From NCBI GenBank assembly GCA_027919835.1, contig JANVFP010000019.1:930001-994000 (forward strand): a DNA stretch of 64,000 nt, given 5' to 3'. The notes below the pieces were generated by a model that saw only the letters and a program-made list of their open reading frames with translations, ran no database searches and was not told the origin of the DNA. The DNA comes from Lentinula raphanica (Eukaryota; Basidiomycota; Agaricomycetes; Agaricales; Omphalotaceae). Positions 60,630 to 64,000 of the stretch are shown one piece after another. The translations under genes and the position numbers were made by a program. The stretch's first letter is position 1. Each line of letters opens with the position of its first letter.

Positions 60630-63600
60630 ATGACATATAATTCTAGGTCCTCAAACAGTACTTCCGAGGAGTATTATCAACGAACTCGAGAGGTCCTCCG
60701 CAAGAAATCAATCTTAGAAAATACAACTGGCAGTCCACGCAGACGACGTATTCTTCCATCCTTCTCCTCTTCTACTTGCGCGTCCCATGCATCTTCTCCT
60801 ACTCGTGAGTTTTTTCCTGCAATCCTCAAGCCTTCCTCTTCAGCTCTTGGGTTTCCTTTTCAGTTTGTCACTGCAAGACCTCTTCTTCAGTTCACGAATA
60901 CGAGTCTTCCTCTTCGTTTTGCAGGTCAACGTCATTGGTTCACGAATTCTCCTCTCCAACTCTCAAGTCCTCCTCTCCGACTCACGAGTCAGTCTCTACA
61001 ACCCGCGAGTTGTACGAGCCCTCCACTCCAACTCACGAGTCCTCTTCTTCAACTCGCAAGGCTTCTGCTGCAACTCGCAAGGCCTCTTCTTCAACTCGCA
61101 AGGCCTCTGCTGCAACTCGCAAGGCCTCTGCTGCAACTCGCAAGGCCTCTTCTTCAACTCGCAAGGCCTTTGCTGCAACTTACGAGTCCACTACTCCAAC
61201 TCGCGGGCTCTCCACTCAAACTTGCGAGTTTTTGGCTCAAACTTGCGAGTCCTCTACTCCAATTCGCATGAACTCTATTCCAACATGCGACTCCTCTGCT
61301 GCAATTTGCGAGTCCTCTGCGTCTTCTGTTCCAATTGGCGAGTCCTCCATTGCAACTGGCGAGTCCTCCTCTCCAACTGGCGAGTCCTCTGCTCCAACTA
61401 GAGAGTCCTCTGCTCCAACTCGAGAGACCTCTGCTCCAACTCGAGAGTCCTCTGCTCCAACTCGCAAGTCCTCTACTTCAACTCGCGAGTCCTCTGCTCC
61501 AACTCACGAGTCCTTCGCTCCAACTCGTGAGTCCTTCGCTTCAACTCGCGAGTCCTCTACTTCAACTCGCGAGTCCTCTACTTCAACTCGCGACTCCTCT
61601 GCTCCAACTCGCGAGTCCTTCGCTCCAACTTGCGAGTCCTCTACTTCAACTCGCGAGTCCTTCGCTCCAACTTGCGAGTCCTCTACTTCAACTCGCGAGT
61701 CCTTCGCTCCAACTTGCGAGTCCTCCGTTCCAACTCATGAGTCATCCTATCTGATCAACCGGCCTTCCACCCTCATAAGGCTCCCCCTACAGGATATCAA
61801 CACTCAACAGTCCCACGATTCACTGGGTCAACAACTGCATAGCACCAGTGAAGTAGTCCTACAGAAGGCAAATGGACTAATCACGCCTGCATCCAATATC
61901 AACTACTCCCCTTCTTCAGTGTCATCAAGATATATTCTGCCGTTAAGACAGTCACAAACTCAATCTAGAGCAGATATAGAGAATGCTCACAGCACCATGT
62001 TGCCATCTACTACACAAAACAGACGATCACTTGGTCAACAAAGACGTCGAGCCCGAGAAAGACTAGAAAGATCCCGGACATTACAGTCAGGTATGTCGGC
62101 TACTGAAAACTTTCTATCTTCAATTGCTGAATCATTGTAGGGCCTACGAATGTTGCCATTGCTGCTCAGACTCCTCCCTTGATGCAACCCTCTCAGGAAC
62201 GTTCCTGCCGGTTCTCTTCAACTTCCAGTGACGGACCTAACGGTATGTTATATCCTAATCATTGTCATCTTTCTCTTACTCCATTTCCTCAGTAAGTCAA
62301 GGCGGAACTGCTTCTGGCTTCAATCCTGACTATACTCCCTTTGCCCGTACATCTGGTTCTATCGGCGCAGCCCGTAAACCCTACCATGAACCAATCGAAC
62401 GACATGATCTCGGGAGAATGGAATATCTTTGTCAATCCTGCAAGGCTCTTCATTGGCTCAACGAAAGAATAGCTGGGTCGAGTAAATCATCTCCTCAGTT
62501 TGGCATGTGCTGCAAGCATGGCGAAGTTCAAATTCCTCTGCTTCAGGCACCTCCCGAGTATCTCCAAATCCTCTTAACCTCTCAGGATTACCAGGCCAAA
62601 GAATTTCGTGAAAATATTTCCCAGTATAACTCAGCGTTGGCTTTTACATCCATGGGTGTTTCAACTGATGATTCAGTCAACCACCATGGGCGTGGACCTC
62701 CTGTCTTTAGAATTCACGGAGAGCTTAAACATTGGTCTGGTGCCTTGCTCCCCAGGGAAGGATCAGCTCCAGCTTATGCTCAGCTCTACATTCTGGATCC
62801 TCATAGCGCTCTCAACTATCGAATGCAGCGGAATAGTAACCTGAACCGGGAAACTATGGAGGGTTTACAGAATTTGATACGGGCTATTAATCCATACTCC
62901 TCTATTTATCGCCATGCATACGAAATTCTACAGCAATATCCCAACGTTCCTGATTTCTCGATTTCCCTACGAGTCATGCCTGGACAAGACCGTCGACGAT
63001 ATAATCTTCCAACTGCTGACGAAGTCGCTGCCATTATTCCTGGCGATGGGACCCAAGTCGTTGACCATCGTGATATAGTTCTACGTATCCGTGCAGAGGA
63101 AGGCGGCGGTTTACAACGTGTCAACGATGGTCATGCTGCATATGCCCCCCTTCACTATGTTCTTTTGTTTCCTCGAGGAGAGCCTGGGTGGCATTGGGAT
63201 CTCAAACTATATCAGCCACACAAGCCAAATCCAGGACGACTATCTCAAACACGATATGCTGCCTTTCGTCTTCAATATAGAGCAGATGAATTCTCGACTA
63301 TTTTGCGTGGAGGGAGACTTCTCCAGCGTTACGCCGTTGATCTATGGGCAAGCGCTGATCAGAATAGGTTGTCTTACTTGCGTCAGAACCAAACGAAGTT
63401 GAGAGCAGACCTATATCAAGGTATTGAGGACGCTCTTAACCAAGACGTGGATCTTGCCAATATTGGCCAACGTGTTATCCTTCCGTCCTCCTACATCGGT
63501 GGTCCTAGACACATGTATCAAAGGTTTCAAGATGCCATGGCTCTTGCACGATTCTTCAAAAAGGTTGACCTCTTTATTACCATGACAGCAAATCCAGCCT

Positions 63601-64000
63601 GGCAAGAAATTCAGCGAGAACTCCTCCCAGGACAATCAGCTGTAGATCGGCCCGACCTGGTGAGCAGGGTATTTCGACTTAAGAGAGATGCTCTGTTGGC
63701 CGATATCAAGAAGGGGTCTATCCTAGGTCCTATTTCCGGCTACGTCTATACTATAGAATTCCAAAAACGTGGTCTTCCTCACATGCATCTTCTAATCTTC
63801 CTGCGTCGCGAGTACAAGTTACGGAGTCCACGCGATGTAGATTCAGTCATTCGAGCATATTGGCCTGATCCCGACAAAGAACCAGAGCTCTTCAGTGTTG
63901 TCAGAAGATGTATGATTCATGGGCCATGTGGAGCTGAGAACCCTTTGTCGCCCTGCATGGAAAATGGAAAATGCACTAAAGGCTTTCCTAAGCCTTTCTG
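60630..64000 (+). mobile_element. Helitron Rep-helicase gene, 5' part, cut by the window end
   Basis: Helitrons are rolling-circle transposons whose protein joins a HUH Rep nuclease to a Pif1-family helicase. Exons 60630-60804, 60864-62090, 62141-62242 and 62293 to the window end join in phase and stay open to position 64000 (over 1070 codons). The N-terminus has SEEYYQRTREVLRKKS. Then come about 250 residues of heptad repeats, a Cys-rich block (LCQSCKALHWLNERI, FGMCCKHGEVQIPLL) and the Helitron N-terminal domain: ALNYRMQRNSNLNRETMEGL, YVLLFPRGEPGWHWDLKLYQ, YIGGPRHMYQRFQDAMALAR and VDLFITMTANPAWQEI. The HUH motif is at GLPHMHLLIF (His codons at about 63780 and 63786). The helicase half and 3' end lie outside the window, so I cannot say whether the element is whole. 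Confidence 0.93.
61000..61745 (+). repeat. 21-bp tandem coding repeats in the Helitron ORF
   Basis: About 35 copies of a 21-bp unit (core CGAGTCCTCTGCTCCAACT) encode the heptad ESSAPTR and variants. An early block is K-type (KASAATR/KASSSTR, about 61057-61180); the rest is E-type (ESSAPTR, ESSTSTR, ESFAPTC). Unit length keeps frame, and other frames are open too. Confidence 0.92.

Noticed and set aside
60996..61754. Other open frames over the 21-bp array
   Set aside because: Same repeat effect; only the frame joined to the Helitron Rep domain fits the splice sites.
60000..64000. A CRISPR-like array in the 21-bp repeats
   Set aside because: The repeats are contiguous, coding and without spacers, in a eukaryotic gene.

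Overview
The window is a piece of a basidiomycete (Agaricomycete-type) nuclear genome. Genes are packed on both strands and cut by many short introns of about 45-75 nt with GT-AG or occasional GC-AG ends. Domain architectures are fungal: an areA-GATA-like DUF1752 protein, a PACT-domain spindle pole protein, a DUF6987 protein, an Agaricomycete NACHT relic and a fungal Helitron. All assignments were made by reading translations and splice sites by eye. Coordinates of multi-exon genes are good to about 1-2 nt at exon edges, and outer ends are uncertain where stated.

Layout. 0.5-1.9 kb: PWWP-domain gene with a 24-bp acidic repeat. 4.7-6.2 kb (minus): interrupted HPC2/ubinuclein-like gene. 6.9-7.7 kb: relic of a flavocytochrome b2 (L-lactate dehydrogenase). 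8.7-11.9 kb: complete transportin KAP104, followed at 12.0-12.8 kb by a decayed tandem copy of its 5' third. 13.7-14.6 kb: unidentified gene. 15.1-20.6 kb: large JmjC-like gene with an acidic repeat region. 21-22.4 kb: unidentified gene. 23.8-24.0 kb: tRNA-like sequence and a tRNA fragment. 24.6-27.4 kb (minus): GEN1/Yen1-type nuclease. 29.6-30.3 kb (minus): ribosomal protein L11. 31.3-32.3 kb: RING protein. 32.7-33.6 kb (minus): SNARE VTI1. 34.1-35.1 kb: DUF6987 protein. 35.2-38.2 kb (minus): NOP14, divergent from a Pcp1/pericentrin-like gene at 38.4-44.2 kb. 44.3-45.4 kb (minus): cardiolipin synthase. 45.7-47.2 kb: broken NACHT (STAND) gene. 48.4-51.2 kb: PUF6. 53.0-56.2 kb: DUF1752/Reg1-like regulator. 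56.6-59.5 kb (minus): MFS anion:cation symporter. 60.6 kb to the edge: Helitron Rep-helicase, cut by the window end.

Functional themes. Several genes serve basic nuclear functions: ribosome production (RPL11, NOP14, PUF6), nuclear import (KAP104), chromatin (PWWP, HPC2, JmjC), recombination (GEN1/Yen1) and spindle poles (Pcp1-like). They are not an operon, and the clustering is probably incidental. Accessory or decaying material (LDH relic, KAP104 partial copy, NACHT relic, Helitron, JmjC gene) lies between the housekeeping genes.

A recurring oddity is that several otherwise well-conserved reading frames break by one base exactly at short homopolymers, with the flanking splice sites intact. 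This looks more like a base-calling artefact than true gene loss, but that needs raw reads to decide.
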